Positions 1-7,509 of a stretch of DNA of 64,000 bases are shown here, piece by piece. The DNA is taken from the NCBI RefSeq assembly GCF_041053055.1, contig NZ_CP163443.1, positions 5,315,001-5,379,000 on the forward strand, read 5' to 3'. Under the pieces are notes generated by a model that had not been told where the DNA came from, did not search any database, and saw nothing but the letters and a program-made list of their open reading frames with translations. The position numbers were made by a program, and so were the translations under genes. Position 1 is the first letter of the stretch. Each line of letters opens with the position of its first letter. Origin of the DNA: Streptomyces sp. R41 (GTDB taxonomy: Bacteria > Actinomycetota > Actinomycetes > Streptomycetales > Streptomycetaceae).

Positions 1-70
1 CTCTTTTCCACCGGGGCGAAAACCCAGCCCCACCCAGGAAAACCTAAGCTCATCTGAGACGCTGTGCCCC

Positions 71-1333
71 ATGGCTGTCGTACGTGACCTGCGCGTACTC
101 CTGCGCTTCCAGGGCTTCAGACGCCTGCTGGGCGTACGGCTGTTGTCCCAGGGCGCCGACGGCGTCTATCAGGTCGCGCTCGCCACGTACGTCGTCTTCT
201 CACCGGAGAAGCAGACCTCCGCGGCCTCGATCGCGTCCGCGATGGCGGTACTCCTGCTCCCTTACTCCCTCATCGGCCCCTTCGCCGGCGTCCTGCTGGA
301 CCGCTGGCGGCGCCGCCAGGTCCTCCTCTACGGCAATCTGCTGCGGGCGGCGCTGGCCTGCGTGACGGCCGTCCTGATGCTGAGCCATGTCCCCGACTGG
401 CTCTTCTACGTCTCCGCGCTGTGCGTCACCGCGGTCAACCGCTTCGTCCTGGCGGGCCTGTCGGCGGCACTGCCGCGCGTCGTCGACTCCGAACGCCTGG
501 TGATGGCCAACTCCCTGTCGCCGACCGCGGGGACACTCGCCGCGACCACGGGCGGCGGTCTTGCATTCGTCGTACGGCTGGTCGCCTCGGACTCCGACGC
601 GGCGGTCGTCCTCCTCGGAGCGGCCCTGTATCTGTGCGCGGCGCTCGCCTCCCTGCGCATCGCCCCGGAACTGCTGGGCCCCGACATGGAGTTGGTGGAG
701 TCACGCCTTGCCACGGCGCTCGTCGGCACGGCACGTGGCCTAGCGGCGGGTGTACGCCATCTCGCCGAGCCCGGGCGCCGGGAAGCGGCCTGGGCACTCG
801 CGTCGATGACGCTGATGCGCTTCTGCTACGGCGCCCTGTTGGTCATGGTGCTGATGCTCTGCCGGTACGCCTGGTCGTCCGACTCGGACGGTGGCCTCGC
901 CCTGCTCGGGCTGGCCGTGGCCAGCTCCGGGGCGGGCTTCTTCGTGGCGGCCGTTGTCACCCCCTGGGCAGTGGGGCGCCTCGGCCCCGGCGGCTGGATC
1001 GTCACATGCGCGGGCGCCGCCGCGATCCTGGAGCCGGCGCTCGGCCTCCCCTTCGCCCCCACGCCGATGCTGGTCGCCGCCTTCTTCCTGGGCCTGACCA
1101 CCCAGGGCGCGAAGATCGCCACGGACACGATCGTGCAGTCATCGGTCGACGACGGCTTCCGCGGCCGAATCTTCTCCGTCTACGACGTCCTGTTCAACGT
1201 CGCCTTCGTCGGCGCGGCCGCAGTAGCCGCCCTAGTACTGCCTTCTGACGGACGCTCGGTTTCCCTCGTCGTCACTGTGGCAGCGCTCTACGCGGCAATT
1301 GCTGCCGCTATGGCCCACTTCGAACTGCAGTAA
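71..1333 (+). CDS. MFS transporter (probable efflux permease)
   Basis: Integral membrane protein of the major facilitator superfamily, 420 aa, with about 12 hydrophobic segments. A conserved loop between early helices reads GVLLDRWRRRQVLLYGN (around residues 73-90), the typical MFS cytoplasmic loop (D-R-x-R-R-x-x). A second basic loop, GFRGRIFSVYDVLFN, lies near residues 360-375. The substrate cannot be told from sequence. The gene reads toward the LppU-like gene about 110 bases downstream, the same neighbourhood as in other Streptomyces oriC regions. Its 3' part (from about base 804) has a second, decayed copy at 2207-2717, 166 bases of which are identical, so recent duplication or gene conversion touched this gene. 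ATG start; family certain, substrate unknown. Confidence 0.85.
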   Translation: MAVVRDLRVLLRFQGFRRLLGVRLLSQGADGVYQVALATYVVFSPEKQTSAASIASAMAVLLLPYSLIGPFAGVLLDRWRRRQVLLYGNLLRAALACVTAVLMLSHVPDWLFYVSALCVTAVNRFVLAGLSAALPRVVDSERLVMANSLSPTAGTLAATTGGGLAFVVRLVASDSDAAVVLLGAALYLCAALASLRIAPELLGPDMELVESRLATALVGTARGLAAGVRHLAEPGRREAAWALASMTLMRFCYGALLVMVLMLCRYAWSSDSDGGLALLGLAVASSGAGFFVAAVVTPWAVGRLGPGGWIVTCAGAAAILEPALGLPFAPTPMLVAAFFLGLTTQGAKIATDTIVQSSVDDGFRGRIFSVYDVLFNVAFVGAAAVAALVLPSDGRSVSLVVTVAALYAAIAAAMAHFELQ

Positions 1334-1445
1334 GTGTCACATCAGTGCCACAGAGCCCCTCCGGGCTACTGAGTTGTCACCGGGTCCCGATAACTTACGT
1401 GCGTCTTATTCGCGTCGCGCGCCTACGTTCTAGGGGGACCCCCAA

Positions 1446-1958
1446 GTGACCACTCCGCCGCCCCAGGGCCAGAACCCGTTCGCCCAGGGCCAGCAGCCCT
1501 ACGGCCAGCCGCCCCAGGGTCAGGCCCCGTACGGCCAGCAGCCGACGCAGGGTTACCCGCAGCAGCCGGGCTACCCCCAGCAGCCCGGCCAGCCCGGCTT
1601 CCCGCAGCAGGGAGCCCCGTACGCCCCGGTCCCGCCGCAGCGGCCGAAGCGCGGCTTCAAGCAGTACCTGCGCATCGCGGTCATCGTCTGCGCCGTCATA
1701 GCCGCCGGCGTCGGCTATCTCGCGAGCCGCCACGACCCCGACACCGCCAAGGTCGGCGACTGCATGAGCATCAGCAACCCGGACAGCGCCACGGACCCGG
1801 GCCTCAAGGTCGTGGACTGCGGCAGTTCCAAAGCCAAGTACAAGGTCACGCAGAAGAAGACCGACGACTCCGGCTGCGACCGCACCAGGTACGCCGAGTA
1901 CACCCAGAGCGGCAAGAACGACTTCACCCTCTGCCTGTCGCCGTACTCCGCCAAGTAA
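1446..1958 (+). CDS. LppU/SCO3897-family membrane-anchored protein
   Basis: 170-aa protein with three parts. Residues 1-65 are a low-complexity cytoplasmic tail of repeated Q-P-Y-G-Q/Y-P-Q-Q-P units. One membrane helix follows (about 75-93, RIAVIVCAVIAAGVGYLAS). The extracytoplasmic domain carries four cysteines (VGDCM, VVDCG, SGCDR, TLCLS), suggesting two disulfides. This matches the LppU/SCO3897-type family found beside pcnA in streptomycetes; its function is not known. GTG start with GGGGA about 8 bases upstream. A palindrome holding a parS site follows the stop and probably also terminates transcription. Confidence 0.75.
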   Translation: MTTPPPQGQNPFAQGQQPYGQPPQGQAPYGQQPTQGYPQQPGYPQQPGQPGFPQQGAPYAPVPPQRPKRGFKQYLRIAVIVCAVIAAGVGYLASRHDPDTAKVGDCMSISNPDSATDPGLKVVDCGSSKAKYKVTQKKTDDSGCDRTRYAEYTQSGKNDFTLCLSPYSAK

Positions 1959-1967
1959 GCGCGCAAG

Positions 1968-1995
1968 GGGCGGTGTTTCACGTGAAACACCGCCC
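1968..1995. promoter_or_regulatory. parS site inside a 28-bp perfect palindrome
   Basis: The exact ParB-binding sequence GTTTCACGTGAAAC is at 1975-1988. The dyad extends seven bases on each side (arms GGGCGGT/ACCGCCC), giving a 28-bp perfect palindrome just after the LppU-like gene. ParB binds parS to build the segregation complex near oriC. The long GC-rich stem could also act as a transcription terminator. Exact match to consensus. Confidence 0.9.
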
Positions 1996-2031
1996 TTCGG
2001 TCGCATCCGATGCAGGTCGCCCAGGGGCCAT

Positions 2032-2045
2032 GTTTCACGTGACAT
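2032..2045. promoter_or_regulatory. degenerate parS remnant
   Basis: Reads GTTTCACGTGACAT, two mismatches from GTTTCACGTGAAAC, both in the right half. It sits immediately before the decayed pcnA copy, just as the intact parS at 3304-3317 sits before the real pcnA 3' end. It therefore looks like the duplicated counterpart of that site, now decaying. Whether ParB still binds is unknown. Confidence 0.55.
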
Positions 2046-2069
2046 GACCTCGTTTCATGAACCTCAGCC

Positions 2070-2185
2070 CTGTGTGACCCGCCACTCCTTGAAGCACCAC
2101 TACCGCCGCATCGTGCTCCGTGGGCCAGCTCTCCAGGCGAAGCTCCAGCAGGAACTTGTACACCTAACCGATGACGGCACGGCGG
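2070..2185 (-). pseudogene. decayed copy of the pcnA 3' end
   Basis: This stretch aligns with the 3' end of pcnA at about 3360-3475 in the same orientation (roughly three quarters identical by eye). The match is best over CTCCAGGCG-AGCTCCAGCAGG and the following AACTTGTAC. In-frame changes and its short length mean it cannot encode the enzyme. It abuts the MFS fragment, forming a pcnA/MFS junction expected from a tandem duplication. Seen directly by comparing the two stretches. Confidence 0.75.
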
Positions 2186-2199
2186 GAGGCTGCCTGAGC

Positions 2200-2717
2200 A
2201 CACACTGCGAGGACGCTGAAGCGCTTCTACTACCGCCCTGACCGTCATGGTGCTGATGCTCTGCCGGTACGCCTGGGCGTCCGGCTCAGACGACGACGGG
2301 CACGCACTGCTGGGACTGGCCGTGGGCGTCTCCGGGGCGGGGTTCTTCGTCGCGGTCGTCGTGACGCCCTGGGCGGCGGAGCGACTTGGCTCCGGCGGCT
2401 GGATCGTCGCGTGCTCCGGCGCCGCCGCGGTCCTGGAGCCCGCGCTCCGCCTCCCCTTCGCCCCCGCGCCCGTGCTGGTCGCCGCCTTCTTCCTGGGCCT
2501 GACCACCCAGGGCGCGAAGATCGCCACGGACACGATCGTGCAGTCATCGGTCGACGACGGCTTCCGCGGCCGAATCTTCTCCGTCTACGACGTCCTGTTC
2601 AACGTCGCCTTCGTCGGCGCGGCCGCAGTAGCCGCCCTGATGTTGCCTCCTGACGGACGGTCGGTTCCGCTAGTGGTCACAGTGGCCACTGCTACGGGTC
2701 GATTGCCGCCTGTTTGA
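2200..2717 (+). pseudogene. truncated duplicate of the MFS transporter 3' half
   Basis: An open frame (from ATG 2247, 156 aa) matches residues about 257-410 of the MFS protein at 71-1333. DNA similarity begins further upstream, near 2207 (equivalent to about 804). Bases 2473-2638 are identical to 1068-1233 over all 166 positions, while flanking parts differ at many sites. The fragment lacks the first half of the transporter and its last helix is frame-changed at the end (ATGRLPPV). It is almost certainly non-functional. Confidence 0.85.
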
Positions 2718-2841
2718 TCACGCTCACGCGCTTATGACCAGCGGGTTCGGGCCAATCTCTAACGAGATTCACCTCTCCAACTCGAACGTTCGCTTGAATA
2801 TCCCTGTGGCCAATGGGCCGCTTGGAAAGAGAGGCGAGCAC

Positions 2842-3156
2842 ATGAACAAAACCTTGCGCGTTATCACGCTCACTGCAGCCACCCTAGGAGCATTCGTAGT
2901 GGCGCCGACCAGCGCCAGCGCGAAGCCCACCACCTGCACCGTCGACGACCACTACGACACCCCCGGGTGGGCAAAGAGCTTCTGCAGCGGTGGCAGCGGA
3001 TATCAGCGGGTGGTTATTGGCTGCAAGGGGAGCCCGACTTCCAGCTGGACGAACATCTACCGAGGCGCCTGGAAGCCCAAGAATGAATGGTCGAAGGTCG
3101 CTTGTACCACGGATTACCCGTATCTCAGTGACGCCTACATAGACAAGAAGGACTAG
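2842..3156 (+). CDS. small secreted protein, unknown function
   Basis: 104-aa protein starting at ATG 2842 with AGAGAGGCGAG just upstream; a longer reading from 2734 lacks such a site. Residues 1-27 are a Sec signal peptide (MNKTLRV, hydrophobic TLTAATLGAFVVAP, then a likely cut after ASA). The mature part is about 77 aa with four cysteines (TTCTV, SFCSG, IGCKG, ACTTD) and many W, Y and K residues, so a small disulfide-bonded extracellular protein is likely. Base composition is visibly lower in GC than neighbours and it sits in the duplication scar between LppU and pcnA, suggesting acquisition. I do not recognise the family. Confidence 0.6.
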   Translation: MNKTLRVITLTAATLGAFVVAPTSASAKPTTCTVDDHYDTPGWAKSFCSGGSGYQRVVIGCKGSPTSSWTNIYRGAWKPKNEWSKVACTTDYPYLSDAYIDKKD

Positions 3157-3293
3157 ACCGCGTTCAGCAACTCACCATCGACACTGGTGAGTGGAGTTGA
3201 CGTCGGTGCGTTCGCGCCTGAAGGGCCCGCCACGCTGCACTAGCAACAGGCAGCAGGGGTGACGCTCCTTCGCGTTTGCCGGTGCCGAGTCAT

Positions 3294-3327
3294 CCGGCGT
3301 CATGTTTCACGTGAAACATGACGCCGG
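3294..3327. promoter_or_regulatory. parS site inside a 34-bp perfect palindrome (also likely pcnA terminator)
   Basis: GTTTCACGTGAAAC at 3304-3317 is the exact parS consensus. The dyad continues ten bases outward on each side (arms CCGGCGTCAT/ATGACGCCGG), making a 34-bp perfect palindrome. It lies 17 bases past the pcnA stop on the minus strand, so it may serve both as ParB site and as transcription end. Confidence 0.9.
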
Positions 3328-3344
3328 TCCCCTGGCCGTCAGCC

Positions 3345-4823
3345 CTATGCCTGGCCGTCCGGCTGTGAGGCCCACCACCCCTTAAGTACCTTGGCCGCTG
3401 CTTCATCGCCCATCGGCCCGTTCTCCAGGCGCAGCTCCAGCAGGAACTTGTACGCCTGGCCGATCGCCGGGCCCGGGCCGATGCCCAGGATGTCCATGAT
3501 CTGGTTGCCGTCGAGGTCCGGGCGGATCGCGTCGAGCTCTTCCTGCTCCTTGAGCTGGGCGATGCGCTCCTCCAGGCCGTCGTACGCGCGGGAGAGCGCT
3601 GCCGCCTTCCGCTTGTTCCGCGTGGTGCAGTCGGAGCGCGTCAGCTTGTGGAGGCGGTCGAGGAGTGGGCCCGCGTCACGCACATAGCGACGAACTGCGG
3701 AGTCCGTCCACTCGCCGGTGCCGTACCCGTGGAAGCGCAGGTGAAGTTCGACCAGACGTGAGACGTCCTTCACGAGATCGTTGGGGTATTTGAGCGCCGT
3801 CATCCGCTTCTTGGTCATCTTGGCGCCCACCACCTCGTGGTGATGGAAGGAGACCCGCCCGTCCTTCTCGAAGCGACGCGTCCGCGGCTTGCCGATGTCG
3901 TGCAGCAGCGCGGCGAGTCGCAGGGTCAGGTCGGGACCTTCCTCCTCCAGGGCCATCGCCTGCTCCAGGACGATCAGCGTGTGGTCGTAGACGTCCTTGT
4001 GCCGGTGGTGTTCGTCACGCTCCAGCCGGAGAGCGGGAAGCTCCGGCATCACATGGTCGGCGAGCCCGGTGTCGACAAGCAGCGTCAGGCCCGTGCGCGG
4101 GTTCGGGGAGAGGATCAGCTTGTTCAGCTCGTCCCGCACCCGCTCGGCCGAGACGATCTCGATACGGCCGGCCATGTCCGTCATCGCCGCGACGACCTCG
4201 GGGGCCACCTCGAAGTCGAGCTGCGCCGCGAACCGCGCGGCCCGCATCATCCGCAGAGGATCATCGGAGAAGGACTCCTCCGGGGTCCCCGGGGTGCGCA
4301 GAATGCGAGCGGACAGGTCGTCCAGGCCGCCGTGCGGATCGATGAACTCCTTCTCCGGCAGCGCCACGGCCATCGCGTTCACCGTGAAGTCGCGACGCAC
4401 GAGGTCTTCCTCGATGGAGTCGCCGTAGGACACCTCGGGCTTGCGCGAGGTCCGGTCGTACGCCTCGGAGCGGTACGTCGTGATCTCGATCTGGAACGAC
4501 TGCTGTACGTCGCCCACGCGGGCGTCCTTCTGCGCGCCCACCGTGCCGAAGGCGATCCCGACCTCCCACACGGCGTCCGCCCAGGGCCGCACGATCTTCA
4601 GGACGTCCTCGGGACGGGCGTCTGTCGTGAAGTCCAGGTCATTGCCGAGTCGGCCAAGGAGCGCGTCCCGGACCGAGCCGCCGACCAGGGCGAGCGAGAA
4701 CCCGGCCTCCTGGAAAAGGCGGGCGAGGTCGTCGGCGACAGGGGACACCCGCAGCAGTTCACTCACCGCGCGGTGCTGCACCTGACTCAGGGCACTGGGG
4801 TTGTCTTCGTTGGCGTTCGGCAC
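3345..4823 (-). CDS. pcnA: CCA tRNA nucleotidyltransferase
   Basis: 492-aa enzyme that adds or repairs the 3' CCA end of tRNAs using CTP and ATP. The nucleotidyltransferase head is near residues 35-70 (ALVGGSVRDALLGR, then DLDFTTDARPEDV with the D-x-D metal ligands). RRDFTVNAMA and PLRMMRAARF motifs of the class II poly(A)/CCA family follow. An HD phosphohydrolase-type domain comes next (ALLHDIGKPRTRR, then HHHEVVGA). Length and order match actinobacterial CCA-adding enzymes. GTG start; divergent from the DUF6049 gene with about 220 bases between. The 3' end has a decayed second copy at 2070-2185. Confidence 0.93.
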   Translation of the reverse strand: MPNANEDNPSALSQVQHRAVSELLRVSPVADDLARLFQEAGFSLALVGGSVRDALLGRLGNDLDFTTDARPEDVLKIVRPWADAVWEVGIAFGTVGAQKDARVGDVQQSFQIEITTYRSEAYDRTSRKPEVSYGDSIEEDLVRRDFTVNAMAVALPEKEFIDPHGGLDDLSARILRTPGTPEESFSDDPLRMMRAARFAAQLDFEVAPEVVAAMTDMAGRIEIVSAERVRDELNKLILSPNPRTGLTLLVDTGLADHVMPELPALRLERDEHHRHKDVYDHTLIVLEQAMALEEEGPDLTLRLAALLHDIGKPRTRRFEKDGRVSFHHHEVVGAKMTKKRMTALKYPNDLVKDVSRLVELHLRFHGYGTGEWTDSAVRRYVRDAGPLLDRLHKLTRSDCTTRNKRKAAALSRAYDGLEERIAQLKEQEELDAIRPDLDGNQIMDILGIGPGPAIGQAYKFLLELRLENGPMGDEAAAKVLKGWWASQPDGQA

Positions 4824-5045
4824 AACAGAAAAGGGTACGTGGCCGAGGCGCCCGCGAGCGCCTCCATAAAACGTGCACAGGCGTCCGCTCTTTGTACGGG
4901 CATCAATACGCGCACATACAGGACAGTCGGCCCTGTCCCCCGATCTTGTGGAGCACTCCGCGGCACTTACCCTCAGCGCGCATCGTTACCATGCGTGGAC
5001 GCACATTCCGACGACCACTGACGACGACGAGGGACGGGCGAGCGC

Positions 5046-7463
5046 GTGGCCGAGGCGGCAGACTTCCAGGGGACGAGTCCCTCACCTGCCCGCCGGTGGC
5101 TCCGGCGCAGCGGCGCACTGCTGGCCGGGGTACCCCTGCTGGCCGGGCTGCTCCAGCTGCCCATCAGCACGCCCGCGTCCGCCGCTGAGAAGACGTCCGT
5201 GGCCGACGCCACCGGGTCCAGCACGGTCGACGTCTCCCTCGACTCGCTCAGCCCCACCGCTCCCACGGACGGCGACACACTCACCGTCTCCGGCTCGGTC
5301 ACCAACAACGGCAAGCAGACGGTCACGGATGCCCATGTGGGCCTGCGCGTGGGACCGTCCCTGAGCAGCCGCTCCGCCATCGACAGCGCCGCACAGCGCA
5401 GCGGATTCCAGCCGGGCCTGGACGCCCAGGAGGTCGGCGGCAAGTACGTCGCAAAGTTCTCCAAGCTCGCGGCGGGCGTCTCTCAGCACTTCAGCATCTC
5501 GGTGCCGGTCAAGGAGCTGGACCTGGGCTCCGACGGGGTCTACCAGCTCGGCGTCTCGCTCACAGGCCGGACCGCCGCCCAGCCGTGGGACCAGATCCTC
5601 GGCATCCAGCGAACGTTCCTGCCCTGGCAGCCCGAGGCGGCGGACACCAAGACGAAGACGACGTACCTCTGGCCGCTCATCTCCACGGTCCACCTCACGG
5701 CGGAAACCGGCTCGGACGAGCGCCAGACGCCCGTATTCAAGAACGACGACCTGGCCAAGGAGATCTCCCCGGGCGGCCGCCTGGACCAGCTCCTGTCCCT
5801 GGGCAGTGACCTCGACGTCACCTGGGTGCTCGACCCGGACCTGCTGGCCTCCGTCGACGCGATGAGGGACGGCTACCAGATCCGGACCGAGGACGGCAGA
5901 ACCACGGCGGGCAAGAGCCAGGCGGTGGCCAAGGCCTGGCTCGACAAGCTGGAGAAGACGGTCCAGGACAAGAAGGTCGTCGCCCTCCCCTTCGCCGACC
6001 CCGATCTCGCGTCGCTGGCCCACAACGGCAAGGACGTCACCGGTTCCCTGAGCCACCTGAAGGACGCCACCGATGTGGCCTCCGGCACGGTGGACACAAT
6101 CCTTCATGTGAAGCCGAGCACCGATTTCGCCTGGCCCGCTGACGGTGCCGTCGACCCGTCGATCGTCAAGGTGGCCACCTCGGCCGGCGCAGACAAGGTG
6201 ATCGCCCGCAGCGACAGCCTGCGCGAGACGGGCGGACTGCCGTACACGCCGAGCGCGGCGCGCCCCATCGGCGGCGGAACGACGGCGGTCGTCGCCGACG
6301 CCCGGCTGTCGACCGCGTTCCAGGGCGACATGACGAAGGCCGACACCTCCACGCTCGCGGTACAGAAATTCCTGGCCCAGAGCCTGATGATCAACCTGCA
6401 GGAGCCGGACGAGCAGCGCAGCATCGTGGTCGCCCCACAACGCATGCCGTCCGCGAGCCAGGCCCAGACGATGGCGCAGGCGCTCAAGGCTCTCCAGGAC
6501 GGAAACTGGTCCGAGTCCCAGGACCTGTCCGCAGCCGCCAAGGCCGAGCCGGACCCGGGCGCCACCACGAAGGTGCCCCCCGTGTCCGCCTACCCGTCCT
6601 CGCTGCGCAAGCAGGAGCTGCCGCGGTCGGCCTTCGAGGACATCCAGGACACGCAGACCAAACTCGACAACTTCCAGGTGATCCTCACCGACAAGTCCCG
6701 GGTGGTCACCCCGTTCGGTCGGGCCATAGACCGCGGGATGTCCACGTCCTGGCGGGGCCGTGCCTCGCAGGCGGAGACCTTCCGCAACGGCGTCAAGTCG
6801 TATCTCGAAGACCTCACCGGACTTGTCCATCTGATCGAGAAGTCCGACGCGAAGCTCTCCGGACGCAGCGCCACGATCCCCGTGACCGTGCAGAACAACC
6901 TCGTGCAGGGCGTCGACAATCTCGTGCTGCGCCTCACCTCGCGGCAGCCCACCCGCCTCAAGATCGGTGACGGCCCCTACGACGAGCAGCCGATCCAGGT
7001 CGCGGGCGAGCACAGCCAGTCCGTGAAGTTCACCACCTCGACCAAGGCCAACGGTCCGGTGGAGGTGGTCGCCCAGCTGTACACGAAGGACGGCCAGGCG
7101 TACGGCCCCGAGATCCCCTTCGAAGTGAAGGTCACCGAGATCACGTCCACGGTGATGCTGGTCATCGGCGGTGGCGTCCTGCTGCTCGTGCTCGCCGGAT
7201 TCCGGATGTACACGCAGCGCAAGCGCGCCGCCGCCCGACAGGCCGAGGAAGAGCCGGAGGACGGTCCCGAGGCCGAGGGCGTGAACAAGGACACGGACGG
7301 CACCGTAGACACTGAGGACACCGAAGACTCCGAGAACGGCCCCGAAGGGGAGTCCGCCGAGGAGTCCGGGGCAGACGACCCGGAGCACCCGAGTGACCCG
7401 ACACCGGACACCGCACCGGAAAGCACCGACCCGTCCGGCACGGGTGAGAGAGTGGACCGTTGA
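5046..7463 (+). CDS. DUF6049 family membrane-anchored secreted protein
   Basis: 805-aa protein with an N-terminal signal sequence (about residues 17-47, twin Arg then GALLAGVPLLAGLLQLPISTPASAA). A long extracytoplasmic part opens with a beta-sandwich-like repeat (LTVSGSVTNNGKQTVTDAHVGLRV). One membrane helix lies near the C terminus (VMLVIGGGVLLLVLAGFRMY, about 702-722), followed by a basic stop-transfer and an acidic, E/D/T-rich tail. It matches the DUF6049 proteins encoded just before MurJ in actinobacteria (Rv3909-like in mycobacteria). Position suggests a role in envelope assembly with MurJ, but no reaction is known. GTG start; murJ follows 46 bases later, probably co-transcribed. Confidence 0.8.
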   Translation: MAEAADFQGTSPSPARRWLRRSGALLAGVPLLAGLLQLPISTPASAAEKTSVADATGSSTVDVSLDSLSPTAPTDGDTLTVSGSVTNNGKQTVTDAHVGLRVGPSLSSRSAIDSAAQRSGFQPGLDAQEVGGKYVAKFSKLAAGVSQHFSISVPVKELDLGSDGVYQLGVSLTGRTAAQPWDQILGIQRTFLPWQPEAADTKTKTTYLWPLISTVHLTAETGSDERQTPVFKNDDLAKEISPGGRLDQLLSLGSDLDVTWVLDPDLLASVDAMRDGYQIRTEDGRTTAGKSQAVAKAWLDKLEKTVQDKKVVALPFADPDLASLAHNGKDVTGSLSHLKDATDVASGTVDTILHVKPSTDFAWPADGAVDPSIVKVATSAGADKVIARSDSLRETGGLPYTPSAARPIGGGTTAVVADARLSTAFQGDMTKADTSTLAVQKFLAQSLMINLQEPDEQRSIVVAPQRMPSASQAQTMAQALKALQDGNWSESQDLSAAAKAEPDPGATTKVPPVSAYPSSLRKQELPRSAFEDIQDTQTKLDNFQVILTDKSRVVTPFGRAIDRGMSTSWRGRASQAETFRNGVKSYLEDLTGLVHLIEKSDAKLSGRSATIPVTVQNNLVQGVDNLVLRLTSRQPTRLKIGDGPYDEQPIQVAGEHSQSVKFTTSTKANGPVEVVAQLYTKDGQAYGPEIPFEVKVTEITSTVMLVIGGGVLLLVLAGFRMYTQRKRAAARQAEEEPEDGPEAEGVNKDTDGTVDTEDTEDSENGPEGESAEESGADDPEHPSDPTPDTAPESTDPSGTGERVDR

Positions 7464-7509
7464 GCGATGTCGTGGCCGGTGGGCCCGGGGACGATGAGGT
7501 GGGGTAACC

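Noticed and set aside
2044..2241. 65-aa frame as a real gene
   Set aside because: It overlies the decayed pcnA copy on the opposite strand and lacks a ribosome site.
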